A stretch of 64,000 nt of DNA from Gemmatimonadota bacterium (GCA_018672475.1 JABHFS010000163.1:87323-151322), one strand, 5' to 3'. Shown: positions 7,446 to 16,684, counted from the stretch's first letter. Program-made: numbers and translations. Notes: generated by a model not told the origin, from the sequence alone.

Positions 7446-8711
7446 ATGCCCAGAATTGCCCTATTATTTTTGCTCCTGTTACCGCTTATCTCTTGCAGCG
7501 AGGAATCCCAACAAGAAGAAAACACCGTCACCGTCGAATTCTGGACCATCGCCCTCGGCGACGCCTTCGCCGACTATATCCTCGGCATGATCTCGACCTA
7601 TGAACAGGCCCACCCCGGCGTCAAAATCAAATGGGTCGACGTCAGCGGCGGTGAAGTCGCCGAAAAATTCCTCGCCGCACTCGTCGGCGATACCGCACCA
7701 GACCTGGTCAACATTTACGACCTACCGCGCTTTTTGCAATACGATATCCTGGTCAATATGGACGAGGCCGTATCACCAGAGGACAAAGCCAAGCGCCTGG
7801 AGAATTTCTGGAACGGGGTCGGTTATTTCCAAGGCGCCAACTATGTTATCCCCTGGTATGTCGGTGTCACTATGATGTGGTACAACAAAGACCTCTTCGC
7901 ACAAGCCGGCCTCGACCCCGACCGCCCGCCACGGACCCTCGACGAGATGCTGGCGATGGGCCGCCAAATACGCGAACGCACCGGTAAATACGGTGTTTCC
8001 TGGCGACTGCACCCTTCGCTGATCGCCCCGCCTTGGGCGCTATTGCGCATGGACGGCTTTTGGCCACTCTTCGATGAAGGCTATAGCCGCACCCGGATCA
8101 ATCACCCCGAGGCCAAAGCCATCTTCCAGAAGTGGGTCGACGCCTACCAGCAGGGCGTGGTACCGCCGGAAGCCCTGGCCGCCTCCCACCGCGACGAGGT
8201 CAACTGGTTTATCGAGGGCCGCGCCGCGATGCTGCCCTTTTCCGGCGGCTGGATCACGCGCTATTTCGACAAAACGTTCGCCGCCAAGGTCGCTACCGCG
8301 CCAATGCCGCGCGGCCTGCTCGGCAAAGTCCCCGCTTCCAACCAGGTGCTGGTGGTACCAAAAGCTTCGCGCCACCCGGAAATAGCCGTCGACTTCGGGC
8401 TCTTCGTCACCAACGACGAGAACCAACTCGAATTTTGCCGTCAGGTGGCGATCCTGCCCTCGACCGTAGCCGCTGCCGCCGACCCTTATTTTCGTCAGCC
8501 GCCCAAAACCCAAGCAGACGAAGCCAATCAGCTTTCGGCCGCCGATATTCCCAATTCCTTCGTTATGGCACCGCCGGACGTGGTCGGCTGGAGCCGGATG
8601 GAAGATATCCTGCACGAAGAATTCGCCAAGGCTTTGGCCGAGCAGCAAAGCGTCGACGAGGCCTTGGTCCGCATCGAGGAAAAATGGAACCACCTGCTCC
8701 GCTACCAGTGA
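7446..8711 (+). CDS. Sugar ABC transporter substrate-binding lipoprotein
   Basis: About 421 residues from the ATG at 7446; an in-frame TTG at 7437 is an alternative and neither has a clear ribosome site. The signal peptide MPRIALLFLLLLPLISC ends in the lipobox LISC. The mature part has the family-1 (MalE/UgpB-type) pattern: VTVEFWTIALGD, YEQAHPGVKIKWV, DLVNIYDLP and VPKASRHPEIAVDF. It would bind a sugar or sugar derivative in the periplasm and deliver it to the two permeases encoded next. Its 5' end abuts the SDR N-terminal fragment, so this operon may have been joined here by rearrangement. Confidence 0.9.
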   Translation: MPRIALLFLLLLPLISCSEESQQEENTVTVEFWTIALGDAFADYILGMISTYEQAHPGVKIKWVDVSGGEVAEKFLAALVGDTAPDLVNIYDLPRFLQYDILVNMDEAVSPEDKAKRLENFWNGVGYFQGANYVIPWYVGVTMMWYNKDLFAQAGLDPDRPPRTLDEMLAMGRQIRERTGKYGVSWRLHPSLIAPPWALLRMDGFWPLFDEGYSRTRINHPEAKAIFQKWVDAYQQGVVPPEALAASHRDEVNWFIEGRAAMLPFSGGWITRYFDKTFAAKVATAPMPRGLLGKVPASNQVLVVPKASRHPEIAVDFGLFVTNDENQLEFCRQVAILPSTVAAAADPYFRQPPKTQADEANQLSAADIPNSFVMAPPDVVGWSRMEDILHEEFAKALAEQQSVDEALVRIEEKWNHLLRYQ

Positions 8712-8720
8712 GATAAAACC

Positions 8721-9656
8721 GTGCACGGACGTTATACACCTTTCTTCTTCGTTGGTCCTGGGCTTTTGCTATTGGGCATCTTCTTTGCCTACCCGCTGCT
8801 CGACACGCTCTGGCTCAGCCTGCACCGCTACAATATCTTCACCGCCCCCGTCTTCATCGGCTTCGACAACTTCCGCCGCGCCTGGGGCGACGAGCTCTTC
8901 TGGCGCGTGCTCGCCAATACACTGCTCTACGCCGCCATCGTCGTGCCCGCACTCGTCGTGCTGTCGTTCTTTATGGCCTTGCTACTCGACAATTCGCTAC
9001 GCCTGATCAAGATCTTCCGCACCTTGTACTATATCCCGGTCGTCACCTCGATCGTCGTCGCCGGCATCATCTGGAAATGGCTCTACAACTCCGACGGCCT
9101 GATCAACGCCGTGCTCAAAGGTTATGGCATCATCGGCCCTTCTTGGCTGGCTGACGCCCGCGGTGTACCCGAAGCCTTCCTCGGTCTCTTCGGTATCCAG
9201 ACCGAATCCGTTTGGTTTACCGAACCGGCCATCGCGCTCTTTTCCGTCGCTATGGTCACTATCTGGAAGGCGGCACCCTATTATATGATCATTTATCTCG
9301 CCGGTCTGCAGGGCATTCCGATCGCACTCAAAGAGGCCGCACGCATCGATGGGGCCGGCGGGTGGCAGGTTATACGCCACGTCATCATCCCGACGATAAA
9401 GCCCTATACGCTGGTCGTCTCGATCATCGCCACGATCGCCGCACTGCGCACTTTCGGCGAGGTCTATGTAATGACCGGCGGCGGCCCCTTCCACCGCACC
9501 AACCTGCTCTCGTACTATATCTACACCCTGGGATTCAAATACCTCGAAGTCGGTTATGCAGCGGCGGTTTCTGTTTTCCTTTTGGCCATCATCCTGATCT
9601 TCGCGATAATAAACTTCCGCCTCGCCGGCGGCGATAACACCACAGGAGGCGCATAG
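8721..9656 (+). CDS. Sugar ABC transporter permease (MalF/UgpA type)
   Basis: 311 residues from a GTG 9 bases after the preceding stop. Six hydrophobic segments and the cytoplasmic EAA loop (EAARIDGAGGWQVIRHVIIP, about 210-230) that contacts the ATPase. The N-terminus FFFVGPGLLLLGIFFAYPLL and the motif MTGGGPFHRTNLL near the end are typical of this subunit. It forms the channel with the next gene product. Confidence 0.92.
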   Translation: MHGRYTPFFFVGPGLLLLGIFFAYPLLDTLWLSLHRYNIFTAPVFIGFDNFRRAWGDELFWRVLANTLLYAAIVVPALVVLSFFMALLLDNSLRLIKIFRTLYYIPVVTSIVVAGIIWKWLYNSDGLINAVLKGYGIIGPSWLADARGVPEAFLGLFGIQTESVWFTEPAIALFSVAMVTIWKAAPYYMIIYLAGLQGIPIALKEAARIDGAGGWQVIRHVIIPTIKPYTLVVSIIATIAALRTFGEVYVMTGGGPFHRTNLLSYYIYTLGFKYLEVGYAAAVSVFLLAIILIFAIINFRLAGGDNTTGGA

Positions 9657-10483
9657 TGTCGACCTCCACTTGGCAGCGCGTGCTACTCTATGCCATACTT
9701 TGTGGCGTAGGGTTTATTTTACTCACCCCTTTCGCCTGGCTATTGTCCACCGCGCTCAAATCCGAATCGGCCGATCTCTTCGCCTATCCACCACAATGGA
9801 TCCCCGACCCAGTTGTCTGGAGCAATTTCGTCAAGGCCTGGAATATCCTGCCCTTCATGCGCTATATCTTCAACACCTTCTACATCGCCATCGCCACCGT
9901 ACTGCTCAACCTGTTCTTCTGCTCATTAACCGGCTACGCGTTGGCCAGAATGCATTTTCGCGGCCGTCAATTCATCTTTTATTGCATCTTGGCCACGACG
10001 ATGGTGCCCTTCCAGGTACTGCTCATCCCACTCTTTATCGTCACGCTGAAGCTCGGACTCGTCGACACCCACGCCGGCGTCATTCTACCCGTCGCAGTCA
10101 ACGCCTTCGGCATTTTCTTATTGCGCCAGGCCTTCACCACCATCCCCAAGGACTTGGAGGAGGCCGCACGCATCGACGGCTGCAACGAATTCACGATCTA
10201 TTCGCGCATTATGCTGCCGCTGATCAAACCGGCACTGGCGACACAAGCCGCCTTTACCTTCGTCGCACAATGGAATGATTTTTTGTGGCCCTTGGTCGTG
10301 CTTAAAAGCCGCGAGCTCTACACGCTACAACTCGGACTCGCCAGCTTGCAAGGCGTCTTCGGGGTCAACTGGCGCTATATCTCGGCCGCTTCGGTTATCG
10401 CGCTGGTGCCAACCGTGTTATTCTTTCTCTTTACACAGCGCTTCTTTACGCAAGGGCTTACATCTGGGGCGGTAAAAGAGTAA
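9656..10483 (+). CDS. Sugar ABC transporter permease (MalG/UgpE type)
   Basis: 275 residues. The GTG start shares one base with the previous stop (TAGTG), so the two subunits are translationally coupled. It shows the PFAWLLSTALKSE N-terminus, six membrane segments, an EAARIDGCNEFTIYSRIMLP loop and the characteristic QWNDFLWPLVVL. No ATP-binding subunit follows; the importer must borrow one encoded elsewhere, as is common for this family. Confidence 0.92.
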   Translation: MSTSTWQRVLLYAILCGVGFILLTPFAWLLSTALKSESADLFAYPPQWIPDPVVWSNFVKAWNILPFMRYIFNTFYIAIATVLLNLFFCSLTGYALARMHFRGRQFIFYCILATTMVPFQVLLIPLFIVTLKLGLVDTHAGVILPVAVNAFGIFLLRQAFTTIPKDLEEAARIDGCNEFTIYSRIMLPLIKPALATQAAFTFVAQWNDFLWPLVVLKSRELYTLQLGLASLQGVFGVNWRYISAASVIALVPTVLFFLFTQRFFTQGLTSGAVKE

Positions 10484-10565
10484 AACAGACCGCATTCGTT
10501 CGTTTGTATAACATGGCTCCACGGGGCACCCCAAAAACGCCGTTACATTTTAAGAAAAGGCAGCG

Positions 10566-11846
10566 ATGACAAACTGGAAAGATTGCGAAATCCAACAGTT
10601 AAACGGCCAGACTGAGCGCATCAAACATCCCGCACAATCACAGGTTTTAACCGCGACCTGGACCGGGCCTTGGACGGAGCAGTGGAACCAGGTCGCGGCG
10701 ATCCCGAATCTCGCGTATATCCCCGAGAAAGATCAGGTCCTGCTGATGGTCTCGTGCGGTAACCCGCACCAGGCGGTGACCTCGACCAGCGACGACCACG
10801 GCGCAACTTGGAGCGAGCCGCAGTATATGCATACGGATGACCATGGCAAGAGCGATACCGGCCTTGCCGTGGGGCTGGTGTACACAGTGGCGGGTCAGGT
10901 CCTCTGCTGGACCTTCGATTATATGGCCGTGCCCAAACAACCATGGATACGCTGGTCCAGCGATGATTATGGACAGACTTGGACTAAGAGGTCACCCATA
11001 GAGCGCAACCTCTATCCTTGGGACCGCCCCACCATAGAAAGGGATGCACAAACTGGAAAGGTCACCAAGATTTGGGAGACCGCATATATAGAGGACCATA
11101 GCCGTGAAATATGGTCGCAGGCCTATCTCCGATATAGCGAGGATCAAGGCCGCACCTGGAGCGATTTTCGCGAGATTCCCGAATGGTCCGCGACAAACGA
11201 AGTGTGTATCGTCAGGGCAAAAAATGGAACTCTGGTCGCCGCACACCGGACCGATATGCCCAAGCGATTCGTAAAAAAGAATCCCGAGACGGGCGAGGAA
11301 GACGCCTTGGACCTCTACGAAGGCCTGGGCATCTCGATCTCGCGCGATGAAGGCCAACACTGGTCGACGGTCGAGAAACTCTACGACTGGGGACGCCATC
11401 ACTTCAGCCTATTAACGCTGGAAAACGGGGATATCGTGATGTCGTATACTTCGCGCATGGGGTATGTCGAAACCGCCGAGGGCTATCCACAATTCGGCGT
11501 CGAAGCCGTCGTCAGCCACGATCATGGCCAGACGTGGGACCTCGACCACCGCTATATATTCGCCGCCTGGCCCGGCAACCGTTCCGACGAGTGGCTGTGG
11601 AACAGATGCAGCCAGGCGACTTCCAGCGTGCTGCTGCCCGACGGCTCGATCCTCACCGCTTTTGGCACAGGCTATCGAGCCGAGGTCATCGCGGGCAACG
11701 AGTCGGCCTACTGCCCGAGAGACGTAGGGTTGGTAAAATGGCGGATAAACGACGAGGACCTCAACGACGACACGAGCATCGCCGACGCACCATTCGACTC
11801 CGACCTGCGCAATCGCTTTGATCCACAATGGAACACCTTTGCCTAA
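10566..11846 (+). CDS. BNR-repeat sialidase-like glycosidase
   Basis: 426 residues with five Asp-box motifs (S-x-D-x-G-x-T-W type) at about 75-82, 132-139, 191-198, 259-266 and 317-324, as in six-bladed sialidase propellers. No signal peptide is visible, so it is probably cytoplasmic. True sialidases need three Arg and a Tyr/Glu pair; these cannot be assigned confidently here, so another exo-glycosidase or sugar-acid hydrolase is possible. Its position directly after the sugar importer suggests it acts on the imported compound. Confidence 0.8.
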   Translation: MTNWKDCEIQQLNGQTERIKHPAQSQVLTATWTGPWTEQWNQVAAIPNLAYIPEKDQVLLMVSCGNPHQAVTSTSDDHGATWSEPQYMHTDDHGKSDTGLAVGLVYTVAGQVLCWTFDYMAVPKQPWIRWSSDDYGQTWTKRSPIERNLYPWDRPTIERDAQTGKVTKIWETAYIEDHSREIWSQAYLRYSEDQGRTWSDFREIPEWSATNEVCIVRAKNGTLVAAHRTDMPKRFVKKNPETGEEDALDLYEGLGISISRDEGQHWSTVEKLYDWGRHHFSLLTLENGDIVMSYTSRMGYVETAEGYPQFGVEAVVSHDHGQTWDLDHRYIFAAWPGNRSDEWLWNRCSQATSSVLLPDGSILTAFGTGYRAEVIAGNESAYCPRDVGLVKWRINDEDLNDDTSIADAPFDSDLRNRFDPQWNTFA

Positions 11847-11894
11847 CACCTGTAACAGCCGCATTCTACCATCTGCCACGCGAGGACACGTGTT

Positions 11895-12374
11895 ATGCCC
11901 AGCTTGATCGCCCCCCCCCTGTTATCGCTCGCTCTCTGGCTTTCTGGTTGCGGCGACCCCTGTGCACAAAAGGTCGACCAAGCGTTCTTGGACCAAGCCG
12001 CCGCGGAAACCGGGGCAATCACCACGGAAACCGGGCTGATTTACCTGGAGTTGCAAACCGGTGATGGACCTTCGCCAGGTCCTACCGATATCGTTGCCGT
12101 ACGCTATTCAGGTAAACTCATCGACGGCAAGGAATTCGACTATACGGCCCCCTACCGCGACCCGCGCAACGTCGGTTTGGCAAAAGCGATTCCGGGTTGG
12201 ATCGAGGGGCTGCAGAGGATGAAGGTCGGTAGCAAGGCAAAATTGACCATCCCGCCACACCTCGGCTACGGCCTCAAGGGCAAGAAGCTCTCGATCCCGG
12301 GCTGTGCGGTCCTAATTTTCGAGATCGAGCTATTCGGCTTCGAACCGGCGCCAGCCGCGCAAAGCAAAAAATAA
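11895..12374 (+). CDS. FKBP-type peptidyl-prolyl isomerase lipoprotein
   Basis: 159 residues. The signal peptide ends in LSGC (lipobox), then a short linker and an FKBP domain (about 50-150): IVAVRYSGKLIDGKEFD, AIPGWIEGLQRMKVGSKAKL, IPPHLGYG and VLIFEIELFGF. These are the usual active-site strands. It would catalyse proline isomerisation of exported proteins in the periplasm. GAGGA precedes the ATG by about 7 bases. It follows the sialidase gene by 48 bases but has no obvious link to its role. Confidence 0.88.
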   Translation: MPSLIAPPLLSLALWLSGCGDPCAQKVDQAFLDQAAAETGAITTETGLIYLELQTGDGPSPGPTDIVAVRYSGKLIDGKEFDYTAPYRDPRNVGLAKAIPGWIEGLQRMKVGSKAKLTIPPHLGYGLKGKKLSIPGCAVLIFEIELFGFEPAPAAQSKK

Positions 12375-12443
12375 AAAGCATCGCGATGGCTAATCTATCG
12401 CAACGCCATCGGACCAAAACTCTATAACGAATAGGAGGAAGAA

Positions 12444-12863
12444 TTGATTTCGCGCGAAACAAAGATGGGACGAGTTATTCTGGTGCGTATCGCGCCGGGT
12501 GAGGATATCTTGCTAGGATTGCGCCAGGCCGTAACCGAGCACAACATAAAAAATGGCCTCTTCCTCACCGGCTTCGGCTCGTCTAGCCATTCGCATTTCC
12601 ACGTGGTGATGAGCAACGAATTACCACCGAAAGAAAGTTATCCCCAGAGTATACAGCCGCTCGACATTTGCTCCTTCAACGGCTACGTACTCGACGGCAA
12701 GGTCCATTGCCACATTGATTTCTCCGACGAGCGCAACGGATTCGGCGGGCATTTAGAAGAGGGCACTCTGGCCCTGACCTTCGCCAATATCGCCATTGGC
12801 GAAATAGAAGACAGCGTCCGTATCGTCGGTTGGGATACCATCGCCGAAGAAAAAGATCTGTAG
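12444..12863 (+). CDS. PPC/DUF296 domain protein
   Basis: 139 residues from a TTG 5 bases after a strong AGGAGG (12433-12438); an internal ATG at 12465 is the alternative. Features of the PPC (plants and prokaryotes conserved) domain: RIAPGEDILLGLRQAV, NGLFLTGFGS, CHIDFSDERNGFGGHL, then a GTLALTFANIAI strand. The bacterial stand-alone form is a small trimeric protein of unsettled role. Here it precedes a hydroxyacid dehydrogenase gene by 11 bases. Confidence 0.8.
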   Translation: MISRETKMGRVILVRIAPGEDILLGLRQAVTEHNIKNGLFLTGFGSSSHSHFHVVMSNELPPKESYPQSIQPLDICSFNGYVLDGKVHCHIDFSDERNGFGGHLEEGTLALTFANIAIGEIEDSVRIVGWDTIAEEKDL

Positions 12864-12874
12864 GCCGCAAGCCA

Positions 12875-13795
12875 ATGAAAGAGGCCACATTGACCGATAA
12901 ACCTACCGTCGGTTTTATCGGTCTAGGCATTATGGGTCGGCCAATGGCGTTAAACCTGCAACGCGCCGGCTATCCCCTGGTCATCGTCGATTTCGACCCG
13001 CCCTTGCCGCAGGAATTGCTCGACGGCGGCGCGACGGTCAAAACAAGCAATCGCCAAGTCGCAGAGGCCGCCGATATCGTCGTGCTGATGGTCCCCGACA
13101 CCCCCGATGTCGAAATCGTGCTCTTCGCCGCAGACGGCGTGGCCGCTGGCCTGCAGGCCGACAAAACGGTCGTCGACATGAGTTCGATCTCCCCGACCGC
13201 GACCATCGAGTTCGCCCGTCAGATCAATGAGTTGGGTTGCGATTATTTGGACGCGCCGGTCTCCGGCGGCGCCGGCCGGGCCATAAGCGGCGAACTCACC
13301 ATTATGGTCGGTGGCCCCGAGCAGGCTTTCGATCGCGTCAAAACGCTGTTCGAGGTCATGGGTAGTACCATAACCCTGATCGGCACCCGCAATGGCGACG
13401 GCCAGGTCTGCAAGGTCGCCAACCAGATCATCGTCGGCATCACCGTCGAGGCGGTGGCCGAGGCGTTGCTCTTTGCCAGCAAGGCCGGGGCAGACCCCGG
13501 CAAAGTGCGGCAAGCGCTCATGGGCGGCGCGGCCAACTCGTTGATTTTGCAAAACCACGGCCAGCGCATGCTCGACCGCGACTTCACGCAAAGCTTTCGC
13601 GTCGCGCTACAACAAAAAGACTTGGGGCTGGCCGTCGAGGCCGCCAAGTCACTGGGCATGGTGCTGCCCAACACGACCAACACCTGGCAGCTCTACAATA
13701 GCTGCTTAGCCAATGGCGACGCCGATGCCGACCATATCGCCATCTTAAAAGTGCTGGAATCACTGGCCAACTATCAATTGTCGACCGAAGAATAA
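12875..13795 (+). CDS. 2-hydroxy-3-oxopropionate (tartronate semialdehyde) reductase-like dehydrogenase
   Basis: 306 residues from the ATG at 12875; an upstream frame to 12830 overlaps the PPC gene and is not needed. Beta-hydroxyacid dehydrogenase family: Rossmann GFIGLGIMGRPMA, substrate loop DAPVSGGAGRAISGELTIM and catalytic Lys in CKVANQIIVG. The run NQIIVGITVEAVAEALLFA is closest to the GlxR/GarR subgroup, which reduces tartronate semialdehyde to glycerate with NAD(P)H. This fits degradation of glyoxylate, glucarate or related acids. 3-Hydroxyisobutyrate dehydrogenase is the main alternative. Confidence 0.88.
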   Translation: MKEATLTDKPTVGFIGLGIMGRPMALNLQRAGYPLVIVDFDPPLPQELLDGGATVKTSNRQVAEAADIVVLMVPDTPDVEIVLFAADGVAAGLQADKTVVDMSSISPTATIEFARQINELGCDYLDAPVSGGAGRAISGELTIMVGGPEQAFDRVKTLFEVMGSTITLIGTRNGDGQVCKVANQIIVGITVEAVAEALLFASKAGADPGKVRQALMGGAANSLILQNHGQRMLDRDFTQSFRVALQQKDLGLAVEAAKSLGMVLPNTTNTWQLYNSCLANGDADADHIAILKVLESLANYQLSTEE

Positions 13796-13808
13796 CGGGG
13801 AGTACCAC

Positions 13809-14702
13809 ATGAAGATCTTGATCACCGGCGCCTGCGGTTTTATCGGCCGTCAGCTCATCGCCGAATTGCAAAGCCGCGGCCATTCTTTGCGCCTGCTCGA
13901 TATGACGCGCCCCGAAGACGCGACGGTCTTTCGCGGCAACGGCGAGCGAGCGCACATCCCGCTGGTGACCGATTGGCCCTTTGTGCAAGCCGAGATCACC
14001 GACGAAGCGGCCATGTTCGCCGCCGCCGCCGATATGGACGCGGTGGTCAACTTGGCAGGTGAACCGCGCGGACTACCCGCAATCGGCGTCGCCACCTTTA
14101 AAAGCAATGCCATGGGCACCTTTGTCGCTATCGACACGGCACAGCGGGCCGGCGTACAGCGCTTCCTATGCGCTTCGAGCATCAACGCCTATGGTACATT
14201 CTACTGGCGCCTGAGCGGTGAAGCCCCACCCTATACGAGTTTGCCGCTGGACGAGACCTTTAACCCGGTGCCAGAAGACCCCTATAGCCTGAGCAAACTG
14301 GTCAACGAAGAAACCTGTGCCGCCTATCATCGTGCCTATAAGATGACGACGGCGGCTTTCCGCTTTGCCGGCGTCTGGAACGCGGAACGATATGCGCAAG
14401 TTCTTGCGGACGGCTTAGCGCCGACAACAGCCTGGTCCGACGACCTGTATCAATGGGTGCATGTCGAGGATATTGCACGCGGTATTCGCCAGGCGCTGGA
14501 AAAAGAAACCCTGCCCGGTTTTGGCGTCTATACGCTCGGGGCCGCCGATACCCGTTGCCCCGAGCCAAGCGCAGAGTTAGTCGCACGCTTCCGCCCCGAC
14601 CTGCCGCTCACCGCACCGCTACCGGGCCGAACGCCTCTTTTGGCGATCGACGCCGCGCAACAGGCCTTTGGCTACGAACCGCAGTTCAGGCTAGGCGATT
14701 AA
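13809..14702 (+). CDS. NAD-dependent epimerase/dehydratase (extended SDR)
   Basis: 297 residues; GGGGAG lies about 7 bases before the ATG. N-terminal GACGFIGRQL nucleotide loop, CASSINAYG (Ser), and an active-site YSLSKLVNE (Tyr-x3-Lys). The order of motifs, with RFAGVWN after the Tyr/Lys, is typical of nucleotide-sugar epimerases and of uronate dehydrogenases. It follows the GlxR-like gene by 13 bases in the same operon, so oxidation of a sugar acid is a reasonable guess. Confidence 0.82.
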   Translation: MKILITGACGFIGRQLIAELQSRGHSLRLLDMTRPEDATVFRGNGERAHIPLVTDWPFVQAEITDEAAMFAAAADMDAVVNLAGEPRGLPAIGVATFKSNAMGTFVAIDTAQRAGVQRFLCASSINAYGTFYWRLSGEAPPYTSLPLDETFNPVPEDPYSLSKLVNEETCAAYHRAYKMTTAAFRFAGVWNAERYAQVLADGLAPTTAWSDDLYQWVHVEDIARGIRQALEKETLPGFGVYTLGAADTRCPEPSAELVARFRPDLPLTAPLPGRTPLLAIDAAQQAFGYEPQFRLGD

Positions 14703-14802
14703 CAGCAGTTCATCTTGTGACGCGCCTCTCTCCTCGCGCGGTCGAGCAATTGTTTCGCGCTAAACACTCGCTCCAGCCGCGCAACCGACACATATTTCAC
14801 AC

Positions 14803-15702
14803 TTATGCACTCGCCTCATCAATCACATTGCCCCCGACATAGACCGGCCGAAACATCGTCTGCCGCATCGGTGGCATTTGCGCCAGCAACTCGGGATGCG
14901 GATCCCAGTTGTGCCACTTGCTGCCGATGCTATTATAGCTATTGAAGATCGCGATACGCGGCGTGTCCATCGCCCAAACCGAGGAAGAATGCGTCACCGC
15001 CTCGGTAAAGAACAGCACCGACCCCGCCGGACAGCTATAACTGTCCCAAAAAGGCGAATCTATCGTGCGCAACGATTGCGGCCCGGTAAAAGCTGCCTTG
15101 TGGCTGCCGCTGACGAATAGCGTCCCGCCCTGTCCTTCCTCCACCGGATTGAGTTCCCACAGTGCCCGTGTCAAACAAGTGTGCGCCTGGCCGGGAAAGG
15201 CGTGGTAGGTGTGGTGATCGCCCGGCACCCGCATCATGCCATTGCCATTGTGCGGCCCGAATTTACCATCGCCGGCCTCGCGATATTGCGAGAAGCTCAT
15301 TTCCATACGAAAACCATAACACGACTGGTTGCCGAGCGGCGGCGTTTTGGAACCGTCGGTAAAAGGGTGATAGACGAACTCGTTCATAAAGCCGACTACT
15401 ACTGGATGGTCAATGAGATCTTCACAGACACCCGCCATCGACGAGCGCTGGTGCTCAGACAACGAGTCCGGCTCCCGGTGTAGGCGGGTGATATGCTCTT
15501 TAGCTGCGGCGATCTCGTCATCGGACAATACGTTTTCTACCAACAACCAGCCGCGCAGATCGAACGAGTAACGTTGTTCCTCTGTCAGCTCAACGACCGG
15601 CCGACCGATCGAGTTTGCCTTGGCATAGGCTGTCTCCTCCGGTAATTGCGGCGTTCCGAGATTTTTGTCGAAGACAAAGTATTTATCCGAGTATTTCACC
15701 AT
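14803..15702 (-). CDS. PhyH (phytanoyl-CoA dioxygenase family) protein, HxG variant
   Basis: 299 residues of the Fe(II)/2-oxoglutarate oxygenase fold: RGWLLVENVL at the start, then a core with GPHNGNG (His151), GTLFVSGSHKAAF, and TEAVTHSSS with the distal His238 and Arg249 near its end. The usual His-x-Asp iron ligands are here His151-Asn-Gly153, with no acidic residue at the second position, as in the neighbouring enzyme encoded upstream. The family hydroxylates small molecules; the substrate is unknown. A short AGAGG lies close before the ATG at 15702. It is co-oriented with a second PhyH gene 115 bases upstream. Confidence 0.82.
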   Translation of the reverse strand: MVKYSDKYFVFDKNLGTPQLPEETAYAKANSIGRPVVELTEEQRYSFDLRGWLLVENVLSDDEIAAAKEHITRLHREPDSLSEHQRSSMAGVCEDLIDHPVVVGFMNEFVYHPFTDGSKTPPLGNQSCYGFRMEMSFSQYREAGDGKFGPHNGNGMMRVPGDHHTYHAFPGQAHTCLTRALWELNPVEEGQGGTLFVSGSHKAAFTGPQSLRTIDSPFWDSYSCPAGSVLFFTEAVTHSSSVWAMDTPRIAIFNSYNSIGSKWHNWDPHPELLAQMPPMRQTMFRPVYVGGNVIDEASA

Positions 15703-15817
15703 CCACCTCTATGTTCGCTTGTTAGTTTGTCCGTTGCAGAGCAACGTTTTATCACCGCGTCCTTAAACGAATCATTGCTCTTCTTCTGCCGTGTTAGGCA
15801 GACAGCTCGCCCGTTCA

Positions 15818-16564
15818 TCAGCGCGGCCGGCTGCCATAACGGGCGTTGGGCGCTTCGAGAATATCGCGTTGGCGTTCACTCAAATCATCGTAGGCCTTGT
15901 CGTCAAAATAGCCGGCTGCCCAGGATATCGGATGCGGACTGTATTTGAAGAAAATGGTGCGCCGCTCACCCTCACCGGTCCACGGCAGTGCCCCGTGCGT
16001 AAGCGCTTCAGTAAAAATAATTGCCGTGCCCGCCGCTCCGGTTACCCGCCGCACGCACGGCTGCAAGCCCTCGTCCATATTTCGCCACTCGCCGGGCAGG
16101 CTATAATTGCTCTTATGCGAACCAGGCACACAACCGAACCCCCCGTCTTCTGGCCCGACATCGGCCAGGTTATAAGCGACGACAGTCAGGCCATTGTACA
16201 TGCGGTTCCCCGAAAAACGATAGTACTGCGAGGGATTAAAAGGCGCGCCACCACCGTGTAACGTCGCGCCGATGGGGCTCGTGCCCGAGCGGATAATATC
16301 GGCGTAGATATGATCGAGGCGAAACTTCGTATCCACGATTTCCTCTAAATAGGGCACGACGGCTTGGTTGTCGATCAGATTGCGGTAGGCCGGCCCCCAA
16401 TCGAGCAATCCGCCAAAACGGTGCGTCAGCATACCCTCTTCGCAATCGGCAGTGACATGTTCGTCGAAAATGCGGTTCAGCTCAACTAATTGCGCGGCGT
16501 CCAGCGCGTTATCGACAGTTATATACCCTTGTAAATCAAATAAGTATTTCTCATTGTCTTGCAT
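15818..16564 (-). CDS. PhyH family protein, HxG variant
   Basis: 248 residues from the ATG at 16564, preceded by AAAGGA at about 8 bases; a longer frame to 16819 would overlap the divergent gene and is rejected. Motifs in order: LQGYITVDNALD, TLHGGGAPFN (His103-Gly-Gly105), the strand-turn GGFGCVPGSHKSNY, distal His190 in EALTHGALPW, and RRTIFFKYSP (2-oxoglutarate Arg). The LHGGG form without Asp is common to a subset of PhyH proteins. It is divergent from another PhyH gene at 16685. Confidence 0.82.
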   Translation of the reverse strand: MQDNEKYLFDLQGYITVDNALDAAQLVELNRIFDEHVTADCEEGMLTHRFGGLLDWGPAYRNLIDNQAVVPYLEEIVDTKFRLDHIYADIIRSGTSPIGATLHGGGAPFNPSQYYRFSGNRMYNGLTVVAYNLADVGPEDGGFGCVPGSHKSNYSLPGEWRNMDEGLQPCVRRVTGAAGTAIIFTEALTHGALPWTGEGERRTIFFKYSPHPISWAAGYFDDKAYDDLSERQRDILEAPNARYGSRPR

Positions 16565-16609
16565 TATAACGTCCTTTAAGTGGTTTACCGTGCCCCATAA
16601 GGATAAGAC

Positions 16610-16640
16610 TTGACGCGGCGGCGACACTATATAATATAGT
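16610..16640 (+). promoter_or_regulatory. Candidate promoter/operator between divergent PhyH genes
   Basis: TTGACG (16610-16615) and TATAAT (16630-16635) are 14 bases apart, shorter than ideal. The second box sits inside an odd-centred palindrome with 7-bp arms, ACTATAT-A-ATATAGT (16626-16640). Overlap of a -10 box with a palindrome in a divergent region suggests a regulator site, though the palindrome may be chance in an AT-rich patch. Confidence 0.35.
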
Positions 16641-16684
16641 CGAGATATCACAGAGAAACGACCTCCAAGCATTAGAGGAAAGCC

